A DNA stretch of 64,000 nucleotides from Drosophila pseudoobscura. Its lineage: Eukaryota; Arthropoda; Insecta; Diptera; Drosophilidae. A program made the translations under genes and the position numbers. The notes beneath the pieces were generated by a model. That model did no database searches, was not told the origin of the DNA, and saw nothing but the letters and a program-made list of their open reading frames with translations. The stretch covers positions 28,796,129-28,860,128 of the forward strand of contig NC_046683.1 of NCBI RefSeq assembly GCF_009870125.1, given 5' to 3'. Below are positions 19,466 to 30,180 of the stretch, in pieces; the first letter of the stretch is position 1; each line of letters starts with the position of its first letter.

Positions 19466-20743
19466 ACATATAGCTTGTAGTCAGAAGTCCTCAGACCGGA
19501 GACCCTGTTTCCGAGGATCCAGGGCTCCTGAATGAGGACTATGTCGGCTCCACCCTTGGCCAGGTGGAGCAGTAGAGCAGCGCATGCTGCCTTACAATGG
19601 TGGAGGTTTATCTGCAGGAGCGTCAACGACATTCCTGAGGCTCGCCTCCACCATTGTTGCTTCTAGATCGCTGTCAGGGGACTCCGGCTCCTCCCCGACA
19701 ACGATGTGGGTGAGTCCTCTGGCTAGGTCGCTCTCGTCGAACGCGTAGTCGTCCAAGATGTCGTCCGACATCATGGGCGCCGCATCCGACGCCGGGTTGT
19801 CTTCCTCGCACGAGGCCCCCTCTTTCGGGATCTCCGGCAACTCCGGGTCTGGCTCGACCTCCGCTTGCCTGCCCTTGCGATCGGACTTGTAAGTGGATAT
19901 GGTGACCTTCTTGTAGCCATAATCCACTACACCGTCCGACTTTGCGAGGAGATCAATGGATTCCTCATTTAGGACGAGGATGATCTGGCGCCTCTGCCCT
20001 TGGATATCCTCCACCTTTGCCACCTTCCAATCGGCTGTAGGAAGGTGGGGGTTGCAGACCTGCAGTAACCTGAGGATCTTCTCAGGCTCTGCAGGCTGAG
20101 CCGAGACCCAGTCAGTCTCCTTCCCCGTCTTCTTTGGACCCGGTTTCCCAGGCGCTGGTGTAGAGGGATTGGCTTGTCCCTCCGGTACTTTAAGAGGAGT
20201 ACCGAGCTCCTTTGCGGTTTTGTTGGTTTTTATATTTTGAGTGTTTGACATAGTGGTTCCCACGAGTAGGCGGGAAGGGGATGGTCACCCGAGGCATAGC
20301 TCGCTTGCCACGGGAAGCCTGATTTAAACTGGAGGTCGGCAGGTATGCAGAGTCCGCATATTAGCGATCGGGCACCCCCCCGGCCATGCATCCCTCGGCA
20401 TATAACAGTGTCACCTTGGATTGGGGTAATTTCACTGAGAGTTTTCTTCTCTCCGCCCGACTACCATTCGCCAGCATCCTAGCAGAGACATGACCGTGCT
20501 AGGACCTGTTTCCAACCGCCCTCACGGGGAGAGTATAGTCGCACTTCCACCGGTGTGCACAGTTACGGCGGGTGACGGTTCGCTCGAAACCCTCTGTGTC
20601 CTAGGGGGGTGTGAGATGCAGACCGCACCGGGTATTACCAACCGGAGCGGCTGAGCCTCAGTTCCGAGTTCACAGTTGTGCGAGCCGACCCGTCATCCGT
20701 TTGTCCCCCTGTAGCAAATGGCTACAGGGCTGACGGCCTAATA
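19466..20743 (-). mobile_element. LOA-like non-LTR fragment, short form (U3)
   Basis: It lacks about 0.7 kb of ORF1 compared with U1 and U2: sequence ending gagaccca is joined to the block starting cagtctccttcc near 20112. The 5' UTR (20264-20743) and the ORF2 start (19632) remain. Confidence 0.8.
19592..20263 (-). CDS. LOA-like ORF1, internally deleted but open (223 aa), U3
   Basis: One continuous frame from MGTTMSNTQNIKTNK to the overlap with ORF2. The Pro/Lys-rich N-terminus (PSTPAPGKPGPKKTGK) is joined to the second half of the DUF4780-type domain (CNPHLPTADWKVAKVED, VDYGYKKVTI) and an acidic tail. The N-terminal half of the domain is gone. The deletion removes the region that is frameshifted in U1 and U2, so the remaining frame is clean. 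It is unlikely to act as a full ORF1 RNA-binding protein. Confidence 0.7.
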   Translation of the reverse strand: MGTTMSNTQNIKTNKTAKELGTPLKVPEGQANPSTPAPGKPGPKKTGKETDWVSAQPAEPEKILRLLQVCNPHLPTADWKVAKVEDIQGQRRQIILVLNEESIDLLAKSDGVVDYGYKKVTISTYKSDRKGRQAEVEPDPELPEIPKEGASCEEDNPASDAAPMMSDDILDDYAFDESDLARGLTHIVVGEEPESPDSDLEATMVEASLRNVVDAPADKPPPL

Positions 20744-21450
20744 AAAATGAGTTACAAGACATACAATTTTGAGAAAAGTATTTTTTGAGCCAATATACTA
20801 AATATTAGCATTTAAATATATATTAGTTTCCTCCAAGTCCTTGTAAATTAAATTACACATAAAAAAGAAGACTACATAATAATTGACGTTATTAAATTTT
20901 TTTTTAAGTCTATTTATACAAAACGGAATTTTCTTTATATGGCCTCTATACTTCGATTTTTGTTGTTTAACTAGCCGGCCCTGCTTCGTTTTGCTGTGGC
21001 GCTCATTGTGATTGCACGGATAAGAAATGTAGACAACTCAGTTGATTGTTTCTTGATGGAGAATATAAAGAGTTTTGACCTGATGTCCGACTATGGCAAT
21101 GGATTCCCCGCTAATACGGCTACTACGGCTAGTATTAAAAAAAAAAATAAAAAATACATTTTTTCGGGAGTGTTTTTGTATAAACCTTCTCCTGGAAAAT
21201 TTAAACAGCTGAAAACCAAATGAGACAAATCGGCTCAGCCATTCTCAATTTATGAGATCCCGTAAATTTTTTTACTCCATTTATATATACATACCGATTT
21301 ATTAGTATGGGTAATTATGTAACGAATTACATTTAATACAACGTATTGGTACAATAAATTATGATAAAATGCGCTGAACCGGACCGACTGTAAAAAAATT
21401 GTTAAAAAATATTTTTCTCTATACTACATATGCAGACACCAGAAGACCTG
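20744..21450. other. Flank module, fuller version (U3)
   Basis: About 700 bp that matches the DNA downstream of the cyclin-D-like fragments. Short open stretches occur (for example 20996-21223 on the plus strand), but they resemble no family I know. It ends at the unit junction 21450/21451. Confidence 0.6.
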
Positions 21451-21867
21451 ATGAAACTTTATTTTGTATGTCTTTTAGTTCAGATGTTGTTATCCGTGAC
21501 AATCTATCTAGCTATCTTCATTTTATTTTATTTTAGTTTCGAATATGGCCTTTGAGTTTAGTTTTTATTAGGTTGACTGCTGTAGTTTCATGTGTTCCCT
21601 TAAGTGAATCCACTAAGCTAAGAGCATCAATGAAACTTTGTAGATTCTCAGGCTTTCCACTAAACTCAGGTATGAGTGAAGCGGCTAGCTTAAGAAATTC
21701 TAGTTGTGACATGGCCATTTTTAGAGTTTTTACTTCAGTAATAGACTCTGATTCAGAATCAACTAGATTGGTTAGTGTGATTACCGCTGGTATCGTAAGG
21801 TCGCCTAGGTCTTCTTCTTTTATATGTGTATCTGAACCGCTTGCGATTTCAGATTCGCCCTCTAAAT
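21451..21867 (-). pseudogene. gag C-terminal part (U4)
   Basis: It matches 8827-9242 with minor differences, and the stop codon follows KLKGHIRN at 21533. It is separated from its N-terminal part at 25349 by the non-LTR insertion. Confidence 0.7.
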
Positions 21868-24800
21868 ATATTGGACGTTGACATGCAATGACTGCATCTA
21901 ACAAGAGGCGATGCAATTACTGCACCGTCAAGTGGCCCGTGTGACACCAGCAGAAGGCTGTTACGCGCGGATCCCAGGCAAAACGCAGCCCTCCTCCCGC
22001 CCAACCGACCGAGGGGCGCTGCCGCATGACGCGCGGTGCGTAGCCGAACCAAACGCGAGCATGCAAGAAAGATAGATATTAGACTAACCTTCGAGGAAAA
22101 TTAGCACTAAACTTATTAAGAAATTAAGCATGCAATAAAATACAAAATACAAATACCACTACAATTACTAATTACTAGAAAGGTGTGTAAGGATTAGTAA
22201 TTTAATAAGAGGAAGAGAATTAGTGGAGGATATAATATGGTAGAGGGAATTATAGTCCGAGCATAAGACCCTAAACGGTTCATGCAAGGAATAATTCGAT
22301 ATACAAAGTGGAAGGAACAACGGTATAAAGTTTCTAGTCAGTCTAATAGGAATCATGAAGTTTATGCGGCTCAACAGATCAGGGCTGTCTATGTCACCCC
22401 TGATCAAGTTGTGCATAAATATCACACCAAGCATTTTTCTACGGTTAACTAAGGATGGGAGGTTTACTAATAATAGTCTACTAGAGTAAGATGGGAGTCT
22501 TACACCCGCATCCCAGTTAAGGCCCCGCAGAGCAAAGAGTAAAAAGTTTTTCTGTACTTATTCTATACGGTCCTGGTGTACTTTGTACTGAGGCCACCAT
22601 ACACAGGAGCCGTATTCTAAGATCGGACGAACAAGCGAGGTATAGAGAGTCTTTGTTATATAGGGGTCGTCAAATTCCTTTGACCACCTCTTTATAAACC
22701 CAAGCACGCCCATGGCCTTATTTACCATGGTAGAAATGTGTTCGGAAAACTTTAACTTGGGATCTAACATAACACCCAGATCATCCACCAGGGTAATTCT
22801 GTCAAGAGAACCCCCAAATAGGGTGTAGGGAGCCAACAAAGGGTTAGAACGATGAAATGTCATAACTTTGCATTTCGAGGCATTAAGGTGTAACAAGTTT
22901 GCACAACACCATGACTGAAAGCTATTGAGATCGGATTGCAAGCGAGAATGAAATGAAATGTCCTTGTACTGGACACAGAGTTTAACATCATCCGCATACA
23001 TAAGTACTCGAGAGTATGTTATTACTGAAGGCAAGTCATTAATAAAGAGTGTGAAGAGTAAGGGGCCTAGATGGCTGCCCTGTGGTACTCCCGAAGAAAC
23101 CTTTACTGGTAAAGAGAGGGAGTTTTTGAAGAGGACTCTTTGAGACCTAGAACAAAGATAGCTAGAAATCCATCTCAGGAGGTTGGGCGGAAACCCTAAA
23201 AGGTCAAGTTTATGTGCTAAGAGGGAATGGTTTACAGAGTCGAATGCTTTACTAAAGTCGGTGTAAATAACATCCGTCTGTAAGTTACCTTGAAAGCCTT
23301 TAATAATGAAAGAGGTAAACTCTAACAAGTTCGTGGTGGTTGATCGCCGCCTTATAAATCCATGCTGAGTTGGAGATATAAGTGACTTGCAGAGATGTTG
23401 CAAGTGCGGAGTTAAAACTTTCTCAAACAATTTGGGAATAGCGGATAACTTTGCTATACCTCTATAATTTTTTACATCAGACTTACTACCTTTTTTATGG
23501 AGAGGAATTATAAACGATTCCTTCCAGATTGGGGGGAAGCAAGATGAATCAATGGACATGGTGAATAGTTTAAGCAATGGTCCACACAGAGCCTCGGCGC
23601 AGTACCTGAGTACACAACCTGGAACCCCGTCTGGACCCAGTGAAAACACCGGCTTAACTAGTCGAAGATCTTGAAGTAGGGAATACTCATTTAACAAGGG
23701 ACTGAAAATGCCGTTCGACCTCGGTAATCCGTATGGGTACGGTTGACCAGAGTAGCGTTCCTCAGAATAGGTAGTTTGGAAAAACTGGGCAAAAAGATCG
23801 GCAATTGCCTGATCATTATTTGCCGACGTATTACAAAATGATAGCGAGGATGGGTGTGCGGACGTTCTACGCTTACTGTTTACGAAGCAGTAAAACTGTT
23901 TAGGGTCCTGAGAAAAACGTATCCTGCAACGAGATAGGTAGTTCTTATAGCATTGAGCATTAAGAACTGAAAAGTTTGACCGAGCTATTACATAACGAGA
24001 GTGAGAAGTAGGAGAACCCACTTCTTGAAATTTTTTATAAAGTCTTGATTTTAAGTTTTTTAGACTGGATAACTCTTTGGTAAACCAAGGGGGTTTTCCA
24101 GATCTAATCGGACAAGAAAGCGGGACACAAGAATCAAAAAATGTGCCAAGAGCATTGTAAAAAATGTTTGTGGCTTTTGTGACATCAGTGCACAAGTACA
24201 AAGCGGACCAATCAAAATCCCTAATTAGGTTATTAAGCTTCGCAAACTCGGCTTTACGAAAGCAGCGGACACGTTCAGGTAGTCTACTCGACCGATCCGA
24301 TACAGTTGGTCCTATGTCTAGCGACACCTCGAAAGTAGGGTGGTAGGCGTCTTCAGGTATAGTGAGCGGAAGGGCTCGGGTTAACAACACTATGGTCGGA
24401 TCCGATACAAAGCATAGATCAAGCAATCGACCCAAGGAATTTTTCACATGATTGACTTGAGACAGGGACAGGTCAAGCAAGCCGTCAACAAAGTCATGTC
24501 GTGACATGGGCACTAGGATACTAGACTCGTTTACCGAAGACCAAACAGTTCCTGGCAAGTTGAAGTCACCAAGAACTATCATACGATCTTTATCAGATAG
24601 CGAGGAAGCAACAGCGGTTAAAGCGGACAAGTGCTGCTCATAAATTGAAATATCCGAAGAAGGTGGGATATACGAGCAAGTAATGAATATAGCGAAAGCG
24701 GGAAGAATCAGTTTTACACACAAGAATTCCAGTTCCTGTTGAACTTGGACTGTGAAGTGTTCTGACGTGAAGTAAGAGTCCACTGCAATTAGAACCCCTC

Positions 24801-25348
24801 CTGCACGTCGAGACGAACGGTCCTTTCTAAAAGTTGGGTACCGACCTGCCAAAACCTCGGAACTAAGAATGTCCGGCTTTAACCAGGTTTCAGTAAACAC
24901 AATAACGTGGGAAGCAAATGCAACACTATCCCGGAAAAGAATGCTGAGCTTACTACGCAAGCCTCTTACATTCTGATAGGTTACTAAAAGAGAAGTTAGT
25001 TTTTTGGAAAGGTTGGAGCAAGACGGGAAGTTGAGGAAGAGGAAGTTGAGGTTGAGGGTGGCACGCTGGAAAGATTTGGAAGCGATATGGGGGGCCTATT
25101 CTTCTTCTTAGCCTTAAACTCCTTCACCACCAAATGCTCCGGCCAAAATTTGGTGGAGCAAATGGTGTCAAATTGAGTTGGGGAGATGCTTATCTTAAAC
25201 GACGCTATCTCCCTGGCATAAGAGAAGTTAAATTTCTCCACCTTTAAACCCACGGCTTTTATTTTGCTTTGAATGAAAGCAGTTACATCATTAGATGTGA
25301 GGTCAGGGGCCAGCCGTGAAACAAAAACTTGTCGTTTTGGTGGGACTC
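21868..25348 (-). mobile_element. Jockey/CR1-type non-LTR retrotransposon copy in U4 (ancestral ORF arrangement)
   Basis: The block includes the 207-bp GC-rich piece (21868-22074). This copy keeps the 8 bp (tattcttc) deleted in U1 and U2, so ORF1 and ORF2 stay in separate frames. Insertion edges match U2, with no visible target duplication against the empty site in U3. Confidence 0.85.
22168..24960 (-). pseudogene. Non-LTR ORF2: endonuclease and reverse transcriptase, one nonsense mutation (U4)
   Basis: The frame 24960-22558 covers the endonuclease (GDFNLPG) and reverse transcriptase (YADD). It is ended by a Ser codon changed to TAA at 22558; the equivalent position is open in U1. The remaining C-terminal part is seen at 22434-22168. 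No ATG starts this frame. ORF2 entry in the native element probably depends on the overlap with ORF1 or reinitiation. Confidence 0.8.
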
Positions 25349-25673
25349 CTGTGTTTGTGTTTTCCTCGACTAATACTGGAGTATTCAAAATCGAAGGTAT
25401 AGTTATGTCTAGTGAATATTTTGATTTGATGCTATTTAAATTTGTTTTTAATCTATTCAAAAATCTTGATACATACGACCAATGCTGAGTATTTAACTTT
25501 TCTTTATTGTCGTGTATCAGGGAACGAGCTTGGTTAAAACATGCAACTAATATTGTCGCGTGTCTACTTATAGTTTCGTTTGAAATATTCCTATTTTGTG
25601 CTAGACTCTTGTATGATTTATCAAAATTTTCTTTTATTTTAACTAATGCGGCATTAATATTTTGCCATTCCAT
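24996..25673 (-). CDS. gag N-terminus fused to non-LTR ORF1 C-terminus (225 aa), U4
   Basis: Residues 1-108 are gag; the rest is the natural C-terminal end of the non-LTR ORF1, with the VFVSRLAPDLTS domain and a Ser/Pro-rich tail (SVPPSTSTSSSSTSRLAP) before the stop. This shows where ORF1 normally ends and proves that the longer frames in U1 and U2 need the 8-bp deletion. Confidence 0.8.
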   Translation of the reverse strand: MEWQNINAALVKIKENFDKSYKSLAQNRNISNETISRHATILVACFNQARSLIHDNKEKLNTQHWSYVSRFLNRLKTNLNSIKSKYSLDITIPSILNTPVLVEENTNTGVPPKRQVFVSRLAPDLTSNDVTAFIQSKIKAVGLKVEKFNFSYAREIASFKISISPTQFDTICSTKFWPEHLVVKEFKAKKKNRPPISLPNLSSVPPSTSTSSSSTSRLAPTFPKN

Positions 25674-25811
25674 TTCATTTTAAAATAATTATTAAAATGT
25701 GCAAAAACATTTATAGGTTTTCAATCAAATAATGATATATTTTTATTCATGATTCGTTATGGAGTTTTTCTTTTATTTTTGGCCAATTTTCGTTACCATT
25801 ATAAATTTGTT

Positions 25812-26093
25812 TTAAATTTTGTCCAGGTCATCTGCCCGGCTTTGATAGCGTTTCTTTATGCATCTATTATGTAGTTTATACAATTTATATAATAGATGTC
25901 CTATGATTATAATGAAAATAATAGCAATAAGTATTGTTATTAACTTTAGGTCGGTGTTATTGACTTCGACTTTGTTTATTACATTCGCTGTCGAATCTAC
26001 CGATTTTACATCTACTAAACCCATTGTGTAAAAATTTTCGAAATTTTCTTCAAATTTACTTATTTTGTTTGTTCGTGACATATGTATATACAA
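25812..26093 (-). CDS. Small leader ORF with membrane segment (93 aa), U4
   Basis: The same 93 codons as in U1 and U3. It lies 138 nt upstream of the interrupted gag. Confidence 0.35.
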   Translation of the reverse strand: MYIHMSRTNKISKFEENFENFYTMGLVDVKSVDSTANVINKVEVNNTDLKLITILIAIIFIIIIGHLLYKLYKLHNRCIKKRYQSRADDLDKI

Positions 26094-26425
26094 AAAACAA
26101 ATTTCCTTTTTTTTTTCTTTTATACTACTGTATAAATTCTTTGTTAATTGTTGAAATTAATTTATAATTTATATATATTTTTTTTTCAGTTTTTACATTT
26201 CTTTCTGCCTAGTGTTTGTGTGGCTTTACAGGCCTCACTCTAATTGGGCAGATGTTATTCCGCTCAATTTTACAATTTTAGATCTTACAGTTAAGTTGTA
26301 TGCATCGCAGGCATTTAGAAAAAAAAATTTTGTTTGGCGGTGGGCGCTCTAGGAAGCGCTGTCGGTTCACTGCTCCGGGTCTAGCTTGTTGCGCTAGACG
26401 AGGCCGGTGCTGGCTGCACAGGCTG

Positions 26426-26773
26426 CTACTGCTTCTCTGTTGGGGCACCGGTGCAGGCTGCACAGGTGTACTCGCAATGCGGCGAGTGTAGAGGTCCCTC
26501 GCAGTCGTTCGGGCAGGTCTTTGCTATTTCTGTCGTTTGGGGTGGTGGAGTTACGGTTAATATTTTACTGATATTTCGTATTGCAGTGTAGGTGGTTGTG
26601 TGCATTGGCTCTTTCATTTTCTTTTCTGCTAGCAACAATTTGATGTGATCGAGCTCTGTGTGTAATTTCACAGATGTGCTCCACGGCAAATTATCGTTGC
26701 TATTTAGCAGTTTGAGTAGTGTTGCCCTTCTGGCTCTCAGGCGTTTTACTACGCCGCCTCTTTTGCCACACAT
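26426..26773 (-). CDS. Small Cys-rich leader ORF (115 aa), U4
   Basis: Unchanged relative to the other units, including the C-terminal Cys cluster. Confidence 0.4.
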   Translation of the reverse strand: MCGKRGGVVKRLRARRATLLKLLNSNDNLPWSTSVKLHTELDHIKLLLAEKKMKEPMHTTTYTAIRNISKILTVTPPPQTTEIAKTCPNDCEGPLHSPHCEYTCAACTGAPTEKQ

Positions 26774-26973
26774 ACCACTCTACTTACTGCGTTCAGTTCC
26801 GCTCCATTTCGTTGTTAATTTTTTTTGATGTTACTGCTGCTTCCAGTGGTGCCTGCTGTGGTGCTGCTGTTGTTGTCCGCTCTCGCCGCTCTCTCTCTCG
26901 CTCTCCGCTTTTTTTTTTTTATGTGATTTATTTTAACATATTTTTGTTTCCGAACATCTACATGTTCGTGACA

Positions 26974-26989
26974 CTTGTCACGGTCGCCA
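26974..26989 (-). promoter_or_regulatory. Primer-binding site, tRNA-Arg type (U4)
   Basis: The TGGCGACCGTGACA motif on the minus strand, directly inside the LTR. Confidence 0.75.
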
Positions 26990-27340
26990 TGTAATATGTC
27001 ACTATTGTAATTATAACACTGGCACGTCTGTGCCGTTTGACTTCGGTTTTTAGAATGTCTTTATTGAATTTATTCTTATAACGCCAACAGCGGAGCGGCT
27101 TCATACATATTTGTCTTATCAGCATAATCGAGAGGGCAAGAGCCGTATGTACATATGTGTATATATATATATGCTTCAAGTGGTCAGCGTGGGAATGCTG
27201 ACTTAGCTTAGCGCATAAGCGGCGATCATATTGCACGCTCACTTGAAGTGGTTTTGTTTGTGTACTGCAACAATGTGTTGCTGATACATTTATTGTTAAC
27301 CATTGGGTACAGTGTACACTCAATATATGCACATACTACA
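26990..27340 (-). repeat. LTR of 412/mdg1-like element with 29-bp deletion, U4, 351 bp
   Basis: It lacks the segment between ttcttataac and gccaacagcgg that is present in the other three LTRs. Otherwise the termini and neighbours are the same. Confidence 0.8.
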
Positions 27341-28616
27341 ACATATAGCTTGTAGTCAGAAGTCCTCAGACCGGAGACCCTGTTTCCGAGGATCCAGGGC
27401 TCCTGAATGAGGACTATGTCGGCTCCACCCTTGGCCAGGTGGAGCAGTAGAGCAGCGCATGCTGCCTTACAATGGTGGAGGTTTATCTGCAGGAGCGTCA
27501 ACGACATTCCTGAGGCTCGCCTCCACCATTGTTGCTTCTAGATCGCTGTCAGGGGACTCCGGCTCCTCCCCGACTACGATGTGGGTGAGTCCTCTGGCTA
27601 GGTCGCTCTCGTCGAACGCGTAGTCGTCCAAGATGTCGTCCGACATCATGGGCGCCGCATCCGACGCCGGGTTGTCTTCCTCGCACGAGGCCCCCTCTTT
27701 CGGGATCTCCGGCAACTCCGGGTCTGGCTCGACCTCCGCTTGCCTGCCCTTGCGATCGGACTTGTAAGTGGATATGGTGACCTTCTTGTAGCCATAATCC
27801 ACTACACCGTCCGACTTTGCGAGGAGATCAATGGATTCCTCATTTAGGACGAGGATGATCTGGCGCCTCTGCCCTTGGATATCCTCCACCTTTGCCACCT
27901 TCCAATCGGCTGTAGGAAGGTGGGGGTTGCAGACCTGCAGTAACCTGAGGATCTTCTCAGGCTCTGCAGGCTGAGCCGAGACCCAGTCAGTCTCCTTCCC
28001 CGTCTTCTTTGGACCCGGTTTCCCAGGCGCTGGTGTAGAGGGATTGGCTTGTCCCTCCGGTACTTTAAGAGGAGTACCGAGCTCCTTTGCGGTTTTGTTG
28101 GTTTTTATATTTTGAGTGTTTGACATAGTAGTTCCCACGAGTAGGCGGGAAGGGGATGGTCACCCGAGGCATAGCTCGCTTGCCACGGGAAGCCTGATTT
28201 AAACTGGAGGTCGGCAGGTATGCAGAGTCCGCATATTAGCGACCGGGCACCCCCCCGGCCATGCATCCCTCGGCATATAACAGTGTCACCTTGGATTGGG
28301 GTAATTTCACTGAGAGTTTTCTTCTCTCCGCCCGACTACCATTCGCCAGCATCCTAGCAGAGACATGACCGTGCTAGGACCTGTTTCCAACCGCCCTCAC
28401 GGGGAGAGTATAGTCGCACTTCCACCTGTGTGCACAGTTACGGCGGGTGACGGTTCGCTCGAAACCCTCTGTGTCCTAGGGGGGTGTGAGATGCAGACCG
28501 CACCGGGTATTACCAACCGGAGCGGCTGAGCCTCAGTTCCGAGTTCACAGTTGTGCGAGCCGACCCGTCATCCGTTTGTCCCCCTGTAGCAAATGGCTAC
28601 AGGGCTGACGGCCTAA
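27341..28616 (-). mobile_element. LOA-like non-LTR fragment, short form (U4)
   Basis: It has the same internal deletion as U3, with the 5' UTR at 28139-28616 and the ORF2 start at 27507. Confidence 0.8.
27467..28138 (-). CDS. LOA-like ORF1, internally deleted but open (223 aa), U4
   Basis: Identical in protein to the U3 frame. It overlaps the ORF2 start (27507) by 41 nt. Confidence 0.7.
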   Translation of the reverse strand: MGTTMSNTQNIKTNKTAKELGTPLKVPEGQANPSTPAPGKPGPKKTGKETDWVSAQPAEPEKILRLLQVCNPHLPTADWKVAKVEDIQGQRRQIILVLNEESIDLLAKSDGVVDYGYKKVTISTYKSDRKGRQAEVEPDPELPEIPKEGASCEEDNPASDAAPMMSDDILDDYAFDESDLARGLTHIVVGEEPESPDSDLEATMVEASLRNVVDAPADKPPPL

Positions 28617-29326
28617 TAAAAATGAGTTACAAGACATACAATTTTGAGAAAAGTATTTTTTGAGCCAATATACTAAATATTAGCATTTAAATATATATTA
28701 GTTTCCTCCAAGTCCTTGTAAATTAAATTACACATAAAAAAGAAGAATACATAATAATTGACGTTATTAAATTTTTTTTTTAAGTCTATTTATACAAAAC
28801 GAAATTTTCTTTATATGGCCTCTATACTTCGATTTTTGTTGTTTAACTAGCCGGCCCTGCTTCGTTTTGCTGTGGCGCTCATTGTGATTGCACGGATAAG
28901 AAATGTAGACAACTCAGTTGATTGTTTCTTGATGGAGAATATAAAGAGTTTTGACCTGATGTCCGACTATGGCAATGGATTCTCCGCTAATACGGCTACT
29001 ACGGCTAGTATTAAAAAAAAAAATAAAAAATACATTTTTTCGGGAGTGTTTTCGTATATACCTTCTCCTGGAAAATTTAAACAGCTGAAAACCAAATGAG
29101 ACAAATCGGCTCAGCCATTCTCAATTTATGAGATCCCGTAAATTTTTTTACTCCATTTATATATACATACCGATTTATTAGTATGGGTAATTATGTAACG
29201 AATTACATTTAATACAACGTATTGGTACAATAAATTATGGTAAAATGCGCTGAACCGGACCGACTGTAAAAAAATTGCTAAAAAATATTTTTCTCTATAC
29301 TACATATGCAGACACCAGAAGACCTG
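28617..29326. other. Flank module continuous with segment X
   Basis: This is the fuller flank, as in U3, but here the sequence passes uninterrupted from agaagacctg into ttcaaacttttctctg. It therefore connects the first array with the second. No gene is recognised. Confidence 0.6.
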
Positions 29327-30180
29327 TTCAAACTTTTCTCTGTACCAGATAAAAAAAAACATACATATTGGCAGTATTGGCTGTAAATGCGCAAAATTAC
29401 AAGGACAATTGTCTTCCGACGCTTAAAAAATTTGTTGATAGGTATTATGCGAATGATAATAGCGTCTGCTCATTATGCCAGAAAAACTCTGAAGCCTCTT
29501 GGCCACTTTTTTTTGCTTGTTTTGGGTTCAGATCCTCCCATATATATGGGAATACCTTTGTTGGTTTTTCGGCAAATTCTTGGCGGATTTTCCAAATATC
29601 CGTAATCACAGGAAAAGCCGTATGTTTTATTGACGTGTAGGGTTAGTCTACATATAATCGCACAACTCGAAGTCGTTGGATAAACATTTCTTTTCTAAGT
29701 GTTTTCCTTGACTGTTTTTACAATGTAGCATTTCTCATACCATGCGTCCGTTTTTTCAACGTTACACTGTTTATTTCTAACATTCTCGCATTGTGGGTTT
29801 TTTCAACATTTCTCTGGTTATTTCAAACATTGTCGCAACTTTGTCTCATCTGAAGAAGACTGAACACCACTATCCTTGATCTGCTTCCCACTCATTTGTT
29901 AAGCACTTAACAAAGCATTGAGTTCGTGCCTAAGCTGCAAAACCTGCAAATGTGCCTCAGTTAAGGCCAGTTAAAAAGTTTTGAGCAAATTCGAAAACAA
30001 ATATTTACAAAAAGGGATATAAGTCAAAAAACATCTACTGCTTAATATTAAAAATCAAGGTATCCGAAAATATAAGGAAGGCTTATCGCTATGGTCATGA
30101 TTATTTTTTGTAAAAATAGCTTCTAGTCTAGTAAAAAACATGAAAAATTTAAGTTGGTCAGACTCACTTCACTAATTAAG
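29327..30180. other. Segment X, copy A (unrecognised)
   Basis: About 850 bp recurring at 41409, 57034 and, truncated, at 62150. Overlapping open stretches exist on both strands (plus 29368-29640; minus at the equivalent of 41527-41811), but neither resembles a family I know and copies differ by indels. It always lies between the cyclin-D flank and the non-LTR relic, so it is probably original DNA of the duplicated locus or an old unknown repeat. Confidence 0.4.

Larger units (their letters stand above)
17030..21450 (-). repeat. Composite tandem unit U3 (no non-LTR insertion)
   Basis: This third copy is only 4421 bp. Its gag is uninterrupted, so it supplies the empty site (17445/17446) for the non-LTR insertion found in the other units. 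Its LOA fragment is the short form with about 0.7 kb removed, and its flank is the fuller version. Both traits are shared with U4. Confidence 0.8.
25674..26973 (-). other. Leader of 412/mdg1-like element (U4)
   Basis: Both small frames are intact: 25812-26093 (membrane segment) and 26426-26773 (Cys-rich). Confidence 0.6.
21451..29326 (-). repeat. Composite tandem unit U4 (last copy, native right flank)
   Basis: This fourth copy is 7876 bp. At 29326 the flank does not jump back to gag but continues into segment X, as it also does at 41408 and 57033. This copy therefore marks the original right end of the duplicated block. It carries the non-LTR insertion, a short-form LOA fragment and an LTR with a 29-bp deletion. 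Confidence 0.8.

Noticed and set aside
20996-21223. A 75-codon plus-strand frame in the flank, repeated at 28872 and 56579
   Set aside because: The copies differ only by random changes and run into a poly(A) tract; there is no recognisable protein and no start context.
5287-28616. LOA-like fragments in U1-U4 as truncated copies of the LOA element at 33.7-39.1 kb
   Set aside because: ORF1 and endonuclease sequences align only in conserved blocks, and the 5' UTRs differ; they are separate subfamilies.
29368-29640. Plus-strand 90-codon frame in segment X as a real gene
   Set aside because: An equally long minus-strand frame overlaps it, copy D has lost most of it, and no family is recognised.
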